Assembly (NCBI GenBank): GCA_014379065.1
Contig: JACMMM010000402.1
Location: forward strand, 1 to 5,626
DNA length: 5,626 nucleotides
Direction: 5' to 3'
Source: Saprospiraceae bacterium
Lineage (GTDB): Bacteria; Bacteroidota; Bacteroidia; Chitinophagales; Saprospiraceae
Below are positions 1 to 5,626 of the stretch, in pieces; within the stretch, counting starts at the first letter, position 1, and each line of letters opens with the position of its first letter. Made by a program: the position numbers and the translations under genes. Below the pieces are notes generated by a model that did no database searches, had not been told where the DNA came from, and saw nothing but the letters and a program-made list of their open reading frames with translations.

Positions 1-530
1 CAGAATACATCACTGGCCTGAAAATCACCGAACTCTGTGCCGACATCAGCACTTTCGTGCCGGGTCGTTTGCTCGACGACGACGGCAATGTGCTGCTCCA
101 TTTCGAAGGCGGGGCGAAGGGGATTCTCCATGCCAGCCAGATTGCGGCAGGCGAAGAGAACAACCTGAACATCCGCGTTTACGGAGAAAAAGGCGGTCTC
201 GAATGGCGGCAAATGGAACCCAATTCGCTTATCGTCAAATGGCTCGACAAGCCCATGCAGGTGTTCCGCACGGGCGGTGTCGGGCCAATTTATCCCGAAG
301 CACAGGCCGCTGCACGTATTCCAGCAGGGCATCCTGAAGGCTATTTGGAGGCCTTCGCCAATATTTACCGCAACTTCGCGCATTGCGTTCGGGCTTATGA
401 GGCTGGCCACAAACCCGACCCTATACACGCAGATTTTCCAAGCATTCAGGATGGCGTTCGAGGGATGCGCTTTATAGAAAAAGTGATCGCGAGTGGGAAA
501 AGTAAAGCGAAGTGGGTGAAAATGGGATAG
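1..530 (+). CDS. Gfo/Idh/MocA-family oxidoreductase, C-terminal part (5' end outside window)
   Basis: The frame is open from base 3 to the TAG at 528-530, giving 175 residues of the C-terminal part; the N-terminal NAD(P)-binding Rossmann domain lies upstream of the window. Visible family features are the stretch RLLDDDGNVLLHF (66-104), the run ending in NLNIRVYGEKGGLEW (about 156-206) that forms the central beta-sheet of the second domain, and RIPAGHPEGYLEAF (315-356) before the final helices. Family members oxidise or reduce sugars, inositols and related polyols with a nicotinamide cofactor in the cytoplasm; the substrate cannot be told from this half. The GTG at 57 is internal and is not the true start, because conserved sequence (EYITGLKITELCADIS) precedes it. 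A 134-base gap follows, so it is probably the last gene of its own transcript. Family assignment is strong; the exact reaction is unknown. Confidence 0.9.
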   Translation, partial: EYITGLKITELCADISTFVPGRLLDDDGNVLLHFEGGAKGILHASQIAAGEENNLNIRVYGEKGGLEWRQMEPNSLIVKWLDKPMQVFRTGGVGPIYPEAQAAARIPAGHPEGYLEAFANIYRNFAHCVRAYEAGHKPDPIHADFPSIQDGVRGMRFIEKVIASGKSKAKWVKMG

Positions 531-593
531 TTGGAGATTGAGGGATTGGGGGAAGGCTACTGCAAAACCCTTGGTATTTAAGATTCAAAATTT

Positions 594-621
594 ACCAACC
601 ATGTGACAGTGACCAACGTCA
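594..621. repeat. Small direct repeat and dyad upstream of the barrel gene
   Basis: ACCAAC occurs at 594-599 and 612-617, an 18-base spacing. TGAC occurs at 604-607 and 610-613, and the second copy forms a short dyad with GTCA at 618-621 (TGAC-N4-GTCA). The cluster sits 44-71 bases before the ATG at 665, where an operator could be. The units are short and chance is a real alternative. I see nothing else definite in the 531-664 gap. Confidence 0.2.
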
Positions 622-664
622 TGGATTGACAAGTGGCTTTTCCCGACAACAAAATCCTTCTATC

Positions 665-1447
665 ATGAAAAAAAGTAGTCTTTGCAGCCTCCTCATTTTG
701 GCTTTTCTTGAAGTACACGGGCAGTTTTCTTTGGGCGCCGACCTCGTGGGTATTGGTTTGACGAGGGCGTCCCAAAATGATATTGGGTTGAAACTCGATA
801 GCAGCCTTTCCAGCTCCAGGTTGGTTTTTTCAGTGAATTCCAATCTGGTAGGAGCCTATAAATTCAAAAGCTGGGAGTTTTCACTGGGCATTGGCCACGA
901 AAATTATTTTTGGAAACAAAAATTTGACGCGCCTACAGCGGATGTAAAAAGCTTTGTTGGCTCAGACTCCCAATCAGATTCTTCGGATTATCTTGCTAAA
1001 GTCACCTATTCAAGCAAGCTGATGACCCTTCCCATTGGGGCGAAATATCTATGGGGCCAGAAGTCGGATAGTTGGGCCAATGCATTTGTGGCGGTCAGGC
1101 TAATGCCATCTTTTGCTTACCATCGGAGCGCATCGGCAGGCTTTTTTGACCGGCCTTCCTTTTTCTTGTTCCCTTTTCGTGTCCGCCGGGAGGAAGATCC
1201 AGCACTGGATGCAGCGACGGAGGCCTATTTTCAACCTAAAGCAAACCCCTTCCTGTTGGATGGCATAGCTGAAATAGGATGTAGATTGTGGGGAGGAAGG
1301 CGAAAGTATGCCGTTGATTTTTCGATTGGCTATCTCTATGGATTTATTCCATTGCACGAACAAATGAGGTCAACCAAAGGGCTATTTGGCAACCTAGCGC
1401 TCCGGTTTTTCTTCAAACGGAATGTTGTTATATACGGATTGATTTGA
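665..1447 (+). CDS. Secreted, probable outer-membrane beta-barrel protein of unknown function
   Basis: This encodes 260 residues from the ATG at 665. I prefer this start to the in-frame TTG at 626 because it puts a clean Sec signal peptide at the N-terminus: MKKSS, a hydrophobic core (LCSLLILAFL), then VHG|Q, a cleavage context common in Bacteroidota. The mature part has short alternating-polarity segments typical of beta-strands (LVGAYKFKSWEFSLGIG, about 61-77; MTLPIGAKYLWG, about 120-131; AVDFSIGYLYGF, about 220-231; GNLALRFFF, about 242-250), separated by polar loops such as the Ser/Asp-rich stretch near residues 98-108. The motif 'TLPIGAKYLWG' resembles the strand seen in small Bacteroidota barrels of the OMP_b-brl type. 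It is likely an 8-10-stranded outer-membrane protein, but no catalytic motif or named family is recognisable. It does not end in the canonical C-terminal aromatic residue: four strand-like residues past 'RFFFKR' it ends in GLI. No operon partner is visible. Confidence 0.65.
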   Translation: MKKSSLCSLLILAFLEVHGQFSLGADLVGIGLTRASQNDIGLKLDSSLSSSRLVFSVNSNLVGAYKFKSWEFSLGIGHENYFWKQKFDAPTADVKSFVGSDSQSDSSDYLAKVTYSSKLMTLPIGAKYLWGQKSDSWANAFVAVRLMPSFAYHRSASAGFFDRPSFFLFPFRVRREEDPALDAATEAYFQPKANPFLLDGIAEIGCRLWGGRRKYAVDFSIGYLYGFIPLHEQMRSTKGLFGNLALRFFFKRNVVIYGLI

Positions 1448-1525
1448 GTGTTATTCAACTCTTTTCCCGACTTGTTGTTTCCCCAAAAAATCCATTGCTG
1501 GGTTTTATTGACTTATTGATATAGC

Positions 1526-1558
1526 CAAATCAACAAATCCCCATTTCCTCAAATCAAC
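1526..1558. repeat. Direct repeat CAAATCAAC x2 before the reductase gene
   Basis: Two perfect copies of CAAATCAAC lie at 1526-1534 and 1550-1558, 24 bases apart start to start; the second ends 7 bases before the ATG at 1566. Just upstream, TTATTGA occurs twice in tandem (1505-1511 and 1513-1519). This leader precedes the compact four-gene block, so it is where a promoter or operator would be expected. No convincing Bacteroidota-type promoter (TTTG, then TAnnTTTG) can be fixed. The repeat is directly visible; any regulatory role is inference. Confidence 0.3.
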
Positions 1559-1565
1559 TTTTAAA

Positions 1566-2291
1566 ATGCCCACCACCTGGCACGACGGCATCGTCCGAAA
1601 GATAGAAACCATCGCCCCCAACGTCCGTACCTTCCAAGTAGAAGTGCCGGACTTGGAATCCTTTGATTTTCAAGCAGGTCAATTCGTGACCATGGATTTG
1701 CCCATTGGCGAAAAACGCCTCCAACGTTGGCGCAGCTATTCCATCGCCAATGCTCCAGACCATTCCAATCAACTCGAACTTTGCATTGTAAATTCCGCCG
1801 AAGGACTTGGCTCAAAATACCTTTTTGATCAAGTTCAGGAAGGTGCTGTATTGAAATTCAAAGGCCCTGACGGCGGATTTGTGTTGCCCGAAACCATTGA
1901 AAAAGACTTAGTGTTTGTGTGTACAGGTACAGGTGTCGCGCCTTTCCGAAGTATGATTTTGGACTTGAAAAATTCGGGGAAACCCCACCGAAAGATCCAC
2001 CTGATTTTTGGGACACGCGAAGAAAGCGGCATCCTTTATCGGGATGAATTTGAAGCGTTCGCCCGCACGATCCCGGGTTTTCGCTACGATATTGCGCTTT
2101 CGCGACAAGCAGATTGGTCGGGCTGGAAAGGCCATGTTCATCAGGTCTATTTGGAGCAATATGCTACTCCACACCCCGATGTGGCTTTTTATCTCTGCGG
2201 CTGGAGCAGCATGATTGACGAGGCGGTGGCCAATTTAATGCTTCAATTGAAATACGACCGAAGTCAAATTCATTACGAGTTGTATGGGTGA
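1566..2291 (+). CDS. FAD-dependent ferredoxin-NADP reductase-type oxidoreductase
   Basis: The 241-residue product has the complete two-domain FNR layout and no fused iron-sulfur domain. The N-terminal FAD-binding barrel (about 1-105) carries RSYS at 56-59 (flavin contact), GLGSKYL at 80-86 and PDGGFVLP at 101-108. The NAD(P)-binding domain (about 112-241) carries GTGVAP at 121-126, the FGTREESGILYRDEF segment at 148-162 and YLCGWSSMIDEA at 209-220. The C-terminus has the aromatic-rich IHYELYG. Such proteins pass electrons in the cytoplasm between NAD(P)H and a one-electron carrier such as ferredoxin or flavodoxin, or reduce free flavin or an oxygenase component. No partner protein is encoded beside it, so acceptor and cofactor preference are open. 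The ATG at 1566 is the natural start because WHDGIVRKIETIAPNVRTF is the usual first strand region. The stop overlaps the GTG start of the exporter, which suggests coupled expression. Confidence 0.9.
   Translation: MPTTWHDGIVRKIETIAPNVRTFQVEVPDLESFDFQAGQFVTMDLPIGEKRLQRWRSYSIANAPDHSNQLELCIVNSAEGLGSKYLFDQVQEGAVLKFKGPDGGFVLPETIEKDLVFVCTGTGVAPFRSMILDLKNSGKPHRKIHLIFGTREESGILYRDEFEAFARTIPGFRYDIALSRQADWSGWKGHVHQVYLEQYATPHPDVAFYLCGWSSMIDEAVANLMLQLKYDRSQIHYELYG
2288..2291 (+). promoter_or_regulatory. GTGA stop-start overlap coupling reductase and exporter genes
   Basis: The bases GTGA contain both the GTG start of the exporter (2288-2290) and the TGA stop of the reductase (2289-2291). No Shine-Dalgarno sequence is visible just upstream, so translation of the exporter probably depends on ribosomes finishing the reductase. 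A second in-frame GTG at 2309 (residue 8) is the competing start; both lie well before the first membrane helix. Confidence 0.6.
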
Positions 2292-3691
2292 ATCCCGTCC
2301 TTCGTCCCGTGAACAATCTATCCAACGCTTCAAAAACCCACCCACTCCTCCGCTTCTGGCGTGGTGGGCTTTTCCGACCTGAACTCAAAAGCACTTTTCA
2401 CTTGGCGCTCCCGCTGATGCTGGGCGAACTCAGCAGTATGCTCATGGGGCTAGCCGGCACCATGATGATCGGTCGACTTGGAGAGACGTCCCTCGCAGCT
2501 TATGGGATTGCCAATGTACTATTTGTCATGTCCATGCTCCTGATCTGGGGTGGTGTGCGCATGATCCCAACCCCAGTCGCCGAAGCCCACGAACTGCGCG
2601 ATGGGGTTCGCGTACGCACACTCTTGCATGCCGGGATTTGGCTGAGCGGTTTTTTTGTATTGGTCGCAAGCCCCTTGATGTGGTTGGGAATACAAAATTT
2701 TGACGTGCTGAAACAAGACCCGGAAGTAACGGTATTGGCCGTGGAATACCTTGAAATCATGGTGTACAGCCTTCCCGCGCTCATCCTGTTCGCCATCCTG
2801 GTCAATTTTGCCGATGCCTTTGCGTATGTCAGGCTAACGATGGTGCTGTCCTTCGGCGGGTTGGTGCTGAACGTGTTCCTCAATTGGCTGTTCATCTTTG
2901 GGAAATTCGGTTTGCCCAAAATGGGCATCAATGCCATCGCGATGAACACCGGAATTGCCCATGCCCTGATGACCCTCGTGCTATTCGCCGTGATTTGGCA
3001 GAGAAAAGACCTCCAGTACTTCCGCGAATGTCGCACGAGTCTGGCGGCTGTTTGGACACAGACAAAATCCTTTATCCGCTATGGAATCCCCTCGGCTTTG
3101 CAGATTATGGTGGAATTCGCCGCCTTTGGCGCAGGCACCATCATCATCGGTCAAATCAGTAAAACCGAGCAAGCTGCGCATCAGATTGCCATCAACCTGG
3201 TTTCGGTCACTTATGTCACCATCATGGGCGTTTCCACAGCGGGCATGATCCGCGTGGGACAAGCCCTGGCCTACAAAAGCCGGGTAAAGATATGGATGGC
3301 GGGTGTTTCAGCCATCGGGCTGGCATTGCTCATCATGGTGCTGCCCACCTTCTCGTTCTTGTTTTTTCCAGGTAGCATCGTTGCGCTGTACATTGAAGAC
3401 CCGGCGGTAATTGGGATCGCTACCACCCTTGTGTTTTTCGCCGGACTTTTTCAAATGGCCGACGCCCTGCAGGCCTCCAGCATGTCGCTGTTGCGCTCCC
3501 TCAATGACGTGGTGTGGCCCTCGGCCATTTCCTTTGTCGCCTTCTGGATCATCGGATTGCCGATTGGCTACTGGCTCGCCGTGCATCAGGGCTGGAACGC
3601 CAACGGGATTTGGGTGGGATATCTTATTGCGCTGATTATTCAGGCGGGTTGGTTTTTGAGGCGGTTTTTTAGATTGGTAAAGCGGATGTGA
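2288..3691 (+). CDS. MATE (NorM-type) multidrug/cation antiporter
   Basis: This 467-residue inner-membrane protein has about twelve hydrophobic segments (roughly 34-54, 68-90, 113-133, 153-173, 185-205, 218-236, 268-290, 300-320, 336-360, 374-394, 412-430, 440-458), the usual length and topology of MATE exporters, which expel cationic or aromatic compounds in exchange for Na+ or H+. Recognisable family stretches are LALPLMLGELSSMLMGL (39-55), TPVAEAHE (95-102), FGKFGLPKMGINAIA (204-218), EQAAHQIAIN (294-303) and FQMADALQ (388-395). Matching by eye to Vibrio cholerae NorM, E276 corresponds to Glu255 and D392 to Asp371, but G57 stands where Asp36 would be (MGLAGTMMIG instead of the usual VDT/ADT form). 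The remaining acidic residues suggest an active transporter, with coupling possibly altered. It is 19 bases upstream of the kinase gene and overlaps the reductase gene. The transported substrate is unknown. Confidence 0.92.
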   Translation: MNPVLRPVNNLSNASKTHPLLRFWRGGLFRPELKSTFHLALPLMLGELSSMLMGLAGTMMIGRLGETSLAAYGIANVLFVMSMLLIWGGVRMIPTPVAEAHELRDGVRVRTLLHAGIWLSGFFVLVASPLMWLGIQNFDVLKQDPEVTVLAVEYLEIMVYSLPALILFAILVNFADAFAYVRLTMVLSFGGLVLNVFLNWLFIFGKFGLPKMGINAIAMNTGIAHALMTLVLFAVIWQRKDLQYFRECRTSLAAVWTQTKSFIRYGIPSALQIMVEFAAFGAGTIIIGQISKTEQAAHQIAINLVSVTYVTIMGVSTAGMIRVGQALAYKSRVKIWMAGVSAIGLALLIMVLPTFSFLFFPGSIVALYIEDPAVIGIATTLVFFAGLFQMADALQASSMSLLRSLNDVVWPSAISFVAFWIIGLPIGYWLAVHQGWNANGIWVGYLIALIIQAGWFLRRFFRLVKRM

Positions 3692-3710
3692 ATTTCCGTT
3701 TCTTTGCCCC

Positions 3711-4496
3711 ATGCAACCGGAAATCAGAACCGTAATTGTTACCAGATACGTGACCCCATTGCGGGAAGGCGGTTCGCTTCCGGCCATTGTGGAAGCGGAC
3801 GACGGCTTTTTATACGTACTCAAATTTCGAGGCGCGGGTCAGGGCATCAAAGCACTGATCGCCGAGTTGCTCGGCGGGGAAATGGCCCGTGTTGCCGGAC
3901 TGAAACTTCCTGAGATTGTTTTTGCTGAGCTGAACGAAGCATATGGCCGTGCGGAAGCCGACGAAGAAATTCAAGACCTGCTGAAGTTCAGCACCGGATT
4001 GAATCTGGGTATGTCTTACTTATCCGGCGCTGTCAGCTATGATCCTGCCGTTGTCAAGCCAGACGCACTCCTGGCTTCCAAGATCGTATGGCTGGATGCG
4101 TTTCTGATGAATGTAGACCGTACCGCGCGCAATACCAATATGCTGCTTTGGCAAAAAGAACTTTGGCTGATTGATCATGGCGCATCCTTGTATTTTCATC
4201 ACAACTGGGAAAACTGGAAGGAGCAAAGCATCAAGCCTTTTACCCAGATAAAAGACCATGTGCTGTTGCGGCAGGCTTCGCGCATCGAAGAGGTGGATCA
4301 ATCCATGAAGCATCTGTTGAATAAGCAGGTGATAGACGGCATCGTCGCTTTGATACCGGAGGAGTGGATAGCATCCACCTTCTCTGAAAGTGCCGAAACC
4401 GTCAGAAATACCTACTCGGAATTCCTGCAAATACGACTTGAATCCAGCGAAATATTTGTAAAACAGGCCCTGTATGCAAGATCTTCGATTGTTTGA
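3711..4496 (+). CDS. HipA-like kinase (HipA_2-type, compact)
   Basis: The 261-residue product reads as a small HipA-fold protein kinase. The N-terminal lobe has VLKFRGAGQG (36-45), with K38 as the likely nucleotide-binding lysine followed by a glycine-rich turn, and E52 in the next helix (ALIAELLGGEMAR, 48-60). The catalytic segment is NVDRTARNTNML (134-145): D136 is the probable catalytic base and N141 a metal ligand. It is followed by WLIDHGASLYF (152-162), whose D155 fills the place of the metal-binding Asp, as DHG rather than DFG. The rest is mostly helical. It is much shorter than Escherichia coli HipA (about 440 residues), has no N-terminal HipA coupling domain, and no HipB-like helix-turn-helix gene is adjacent. 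HipA relatives phosphorylate Ser/Thr of translation proteins; this one's target is unknown. The gene overlaps the downstream DUF3037 gene by 23 bases, so the two probably act together. Family call is good from motifs; the toxin role is only a hypothesis. Confidence 0.85.
   Translation: MQPEIRTVIVTRYVTPLREGGSLPAIVEADDGFLYVLKFRGAGQGIKALIAELLGGEMARVAGLKLPEIVFAELNEAYGRAEADEEIQDLLKFSTGLNLGMSYLSGAVSYDPAVVKPDALLASKIVWLDAFLMNVDRTARNTNMLLWQKELWLIDHGASLYFHHNWENWKEQSIKPFTQIKDHVLLRQASRIEEVDQSMKHLLNKQVIDGIVALIPEEWIASTFSESAETVRNTYSEFLQIRLESSEIFVKQALYARSSIV
4474..4496 (+). other. 23-base gene overlap between kinase and DUF3037 genes
   Basis: The last eight codons of the kinase, including its TGA at 4494-4496, are read in another frame as the start of the DUF3037 gene. 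The overlap fixes the gene order and favours coupled translation and a set ratio of the two products. No later ATG would keep the conserved FEYAVIRIVPR start, which supports the chosen start. Confidence 0.7.
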
Positions 4497-4857
4497 ATAC
4501 GCCGTGATACGCATTGTGCCCCGGCCAGAGCGCGAAGAATTCGTCAATGCCGGGGTAATCTTGTACTGTCCCGAAAAGAAGTTTCTGGGCATGCGCGCGC
4601 ATTTGCCGGAGGCAAAACTGCTGGCGCTCGATTCGAATCTGAGCCTGGAAGAAGTCAACTTGCACCTGCAGGCTTTTGAAGAAATCTGTTGCGGAAAAAA
4701 TCCGGATTCCCCGATCGCGAAGCTGGACAACGCTTCCCGCTTTCGCTGGCTCACCGCTACCCGCAGCACAATCCTGCAAAGCTCCAAAGTACATCCGGGG
4801 CTATGTGAGGACCCGTTGGTGACGCTGGAGAGGTTGGTAGGGGAATTGGTAGGATAA
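4474..4857 (+). CDS. DUF3037 family protein
   Basis: This encodes 127 residues of a small cytoplasmic protein with no signal peptide or membrane segment. The pattern matches DUF3037: FEYAVIRIVPRPEREEFVNAG (8-27) followed by VILYCPEKKFLGMR (28-41), then a helical middle (SLEEVNLHLQAFEEIC, 57-72), and the C-terminal block RFRWLTATRSTILQSSKVHPG (89-109) with LCEDPLVTLERLV (110-122). The conserved charged and polar residues (Arg17, Glu19-Glu22, Arg89, Arg97-Ser98, His107) could form a binding or active surface, but no biochemical function is established that I know of. The ATG at 4474 lies inside the kinase gene, with only a weak AGG at 4465-4467 ahead of it, which points to translation coupled to the kinase. 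From recollection, DUF3037 genes are commonly found next to HipA-like kinase genes; a partner, regulator or substrate of the kinase are the leading possibilities. Confidence 0.85.
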   Translation: MQDLRLFEYAVIRIVPRPEREEFVNAGVILYCPEKKFLGMRAHLPEAKLLALDSNLSLEEVNLHLQAFEEICCGKNPDSPIAKLDNASRFRWLTATRSTILQSSKVHPGLCEDPLVTLERLVGELVG

Positions 4858-4887
4858 GTGGTGGAGGGAACACGCAGGGCAGAAACA

Positions 4888-4917
4888 ATGACACGGCACC
4901 TAATATTTTTCCAATGA
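4888..4917 (+). other. Nine-codon upstream ORF ending in ATGA overlap
   Basis: An ATG at 4888 opens a nine-residue reading frame (MTRHLIFFQ) whose TGA at 4915-4917 overlaps the ATG of the TPR gene at 4914. If translated it could act as a coupling leader for the TPR gene. There is no clear ribosome-binding site, and an ORF this short can arise by chance. Confidence 0.2.
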
Positions 4918-5626
4918 AAAACACCTTGCTCCTCTTCGTTTTTATTGTTATCCGTATCGGCGCATTTGCCCAAAACGCCGACAGCCTTCGTGCTTCGAAA
5001 GAAGTCTTTATACTCATTGATTCTGCGGCCAAACTCACCGATCAGCAATATTTTGACCAGGCCTTTCAAGTGCTGGAATTTGCCGGCAAGCAGGCAGAGG
5101 ATAAGTTTGGTAAAAAATCTTATCAGAACGCCAAGGCGCTCAACTTTCAAGGCAGAAACTATGTCTATGCTGGCAAATATCAGGAAGCGTTGCCGTTTTT
5201 CGAATCCTGCCTTCAAATTTATGAAGGGATAAAAGGACCGCCTGCCGATGTTGCTATCGTTCATTCAAACATCGGTATGGTTTATCGCAATCTGGGTTTG
5301 TATGAGCAGGCAGAACCCTATTACTTAGCTGCCCACAAAATCAGAAAACAAACGCAGGGAGAGTTAAGTAAACCTTTTGCCGGGAGCTTGAATAGTTTGG
5401 GCTTACTTGCCTGGAACCAGGGGCACTACACATTGGCCGAGCATTATCACAAAAAAGCGATGGAAATCAGGCTTAAGTTGTTTGGCGATCAGCACATTGA
5501 CTACGCCCAGAGCATGAATAACCTGGCAATTTTATACAATGATATGGGCTTGATGGAGAAAGCCGAACCACTTTATCTGCAATCAATGGCGCTCCGTAAA
5601 AAATTGTTGGGTCCGGAGCATCCGGA
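4914..5626 (+). CDS. Secreted tetratricopeptide-repeat protein, N-terminal part (3' end outside window)
   Basis: The frame is open from the ATG at 4914 to the window edge, 237 complete codons. The start MKNTLLLFVFIVIRIGAFA|Q is a Sec signal peptide with a Gln at the likely mature N-terminus, so the product is exported. From about residue 74 it is made of TPR-type helix pairs: ALNFQGRNYVYAGKYQEAL (75-93), then three repeats with an exact 42-residue period judged from equivalent positions G121, G163 and A205 (SNIGMVYRNLGLYEQAEPYY, LNSLGLLAWNQGHYTLAEHY, MNNLAILYNDMGLMEKAEPL). The 42-residue period and the linker 'LLGPEHP' are typical of kinesin-light-chain-like TPR_12-type arrays. TPRs bind partner proteins. 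In Bacteroidota such secreted arrays often precede a C-terminal CHAT protease-like domain or a sensor histidine kinase/regulator part, but none of that is in view. The start is 56 bases after the DUF3037 gene; no terminator is seen between, so cotranscription is possible. Confidence 0.85.
   Translation, partial: MKNTLLLFVFIVIRIGAFAQNADSLRASKEVFILIDSAAKLTDQQYFDQAFQVLEFAGKQAEDKFGKKSYQNAKALNFQGRNYVYAGKYQEALPFFESCLQIYEGIKGPPADVAIVHSNIGMVYRNLGLYEQAEPYYLAAHKIRKQTQGELSKPFAGSLNSLGLLAWNQGHYTLAEHYHKKAMEIRLKLFGDQHIDYAQSMNNLAILYNDMGLMEKAEPLYLQSMALRKKLLGPEHP

Noticed and set aside
570..590. TATTTAAG as a Bacteroidota -7 promoter element upstream of the barrel gene
   Set aside because: It does not match TAnnTTTG at the last bases and no TTTG lies at the right distance upstream.
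626..664. TTG at 626 as the start of the barrel protein
   Set aside because: It would add 13 polar residues ahead of a signal peptide that begins perfectly at the ATG at 665.
1446..1462. Possible terminator hairpin after the barrel gene (GAGT ... ACTC followed by TTTT)
   Set aside because: The stem is only four base pairs with an eight-base loop, too weak to call.
2500..3823. Two - strand open frames (2500-3036, 178 codons; 3308-3823, 171 codons) under the exporter gene
   Set aside because: The + strand encodes a full-length MATE protein here; the antisense translations show no family motif and have compositions typical of shadows.
4901..4911. TAATATTTTTC as a -7 promoter element for the TPR gene
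   Set aside because: It is too close to the ATG at 4914, lacks the final G of TAnnTTTG, and no upstream -33 TTTG is present; it is more likely an AT-rich translation leader.
4020..5264. A 414-codon open frame on the - strand under the kinase, DUF3037 and TPR genes
   Set aside because: It runs antisense to three recognisable + strand genes and across the gaps between them, and its translation is rich in Ser, Arg and Cys with no recognisable domain. It is a by-product of codon use on the other strand.

Overview
The window looks like a piece of a Bacteroidota chromosome, most likely from the Saprospiraceae or a neighbouring group. This is inferred from intermediate base composition, start codons without clear Shine-Dalgarno sequences, Sec signal peptides ending just before Gln (AFA|Q, VHG|Q), and a mix of Gfo/Idh/MocA oxidoreductase, small outer-membrane barrel and secreted TPR protein genes. 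No species can be named from the sequence alone. All six genes lie on the + strand. I see no tRNA, rRNA, CRISPR array, insertion sequence or phage gene.

Layout: (1) bases 1-530 are the 3' end of a Gfo/Idh/MocA-family oxidoreductase. (2) After a 134-base gap, 665-1447 encodes a secreted, probably outer-membrane beta-barrel protein of unknown role. (3) After a 118-base gap comes a very compact block: a ferredoxin-NADP-reductase-type flavoprotein (1566-2291), a MATE/NorM-type multidrug exporter (2288-3691, GTG start overlapping the previous stop), a HipA-like kinase (3711-4496) and a DUF3037 protein (4474-4857, 23-base overlap). Junctions of -4, +19 and -23 bases suggest one transcript. (4) After 56 bases, a secreted tetratricopeptide-repeat protein starts at 4914 and runs off the right edge.

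The most interesting part is the kinase/DUF3037 pair. The kinase keeps the nucleotide-binding lysine, the catalytic Asp and the metal-binding Asn/Asp of the HipA fold, but it is small, lacks the usual HipA N-terminal domain and has no HipB-like DNA-binding neighbour. Its overlapping partner is a compact conserved protein with no known function, so the two look like a functional unit. The other point of note is the MATE protein: it retains two of the three membrane acidic residues important in NorM, but the first-helix aspartate is replaced by glycine.
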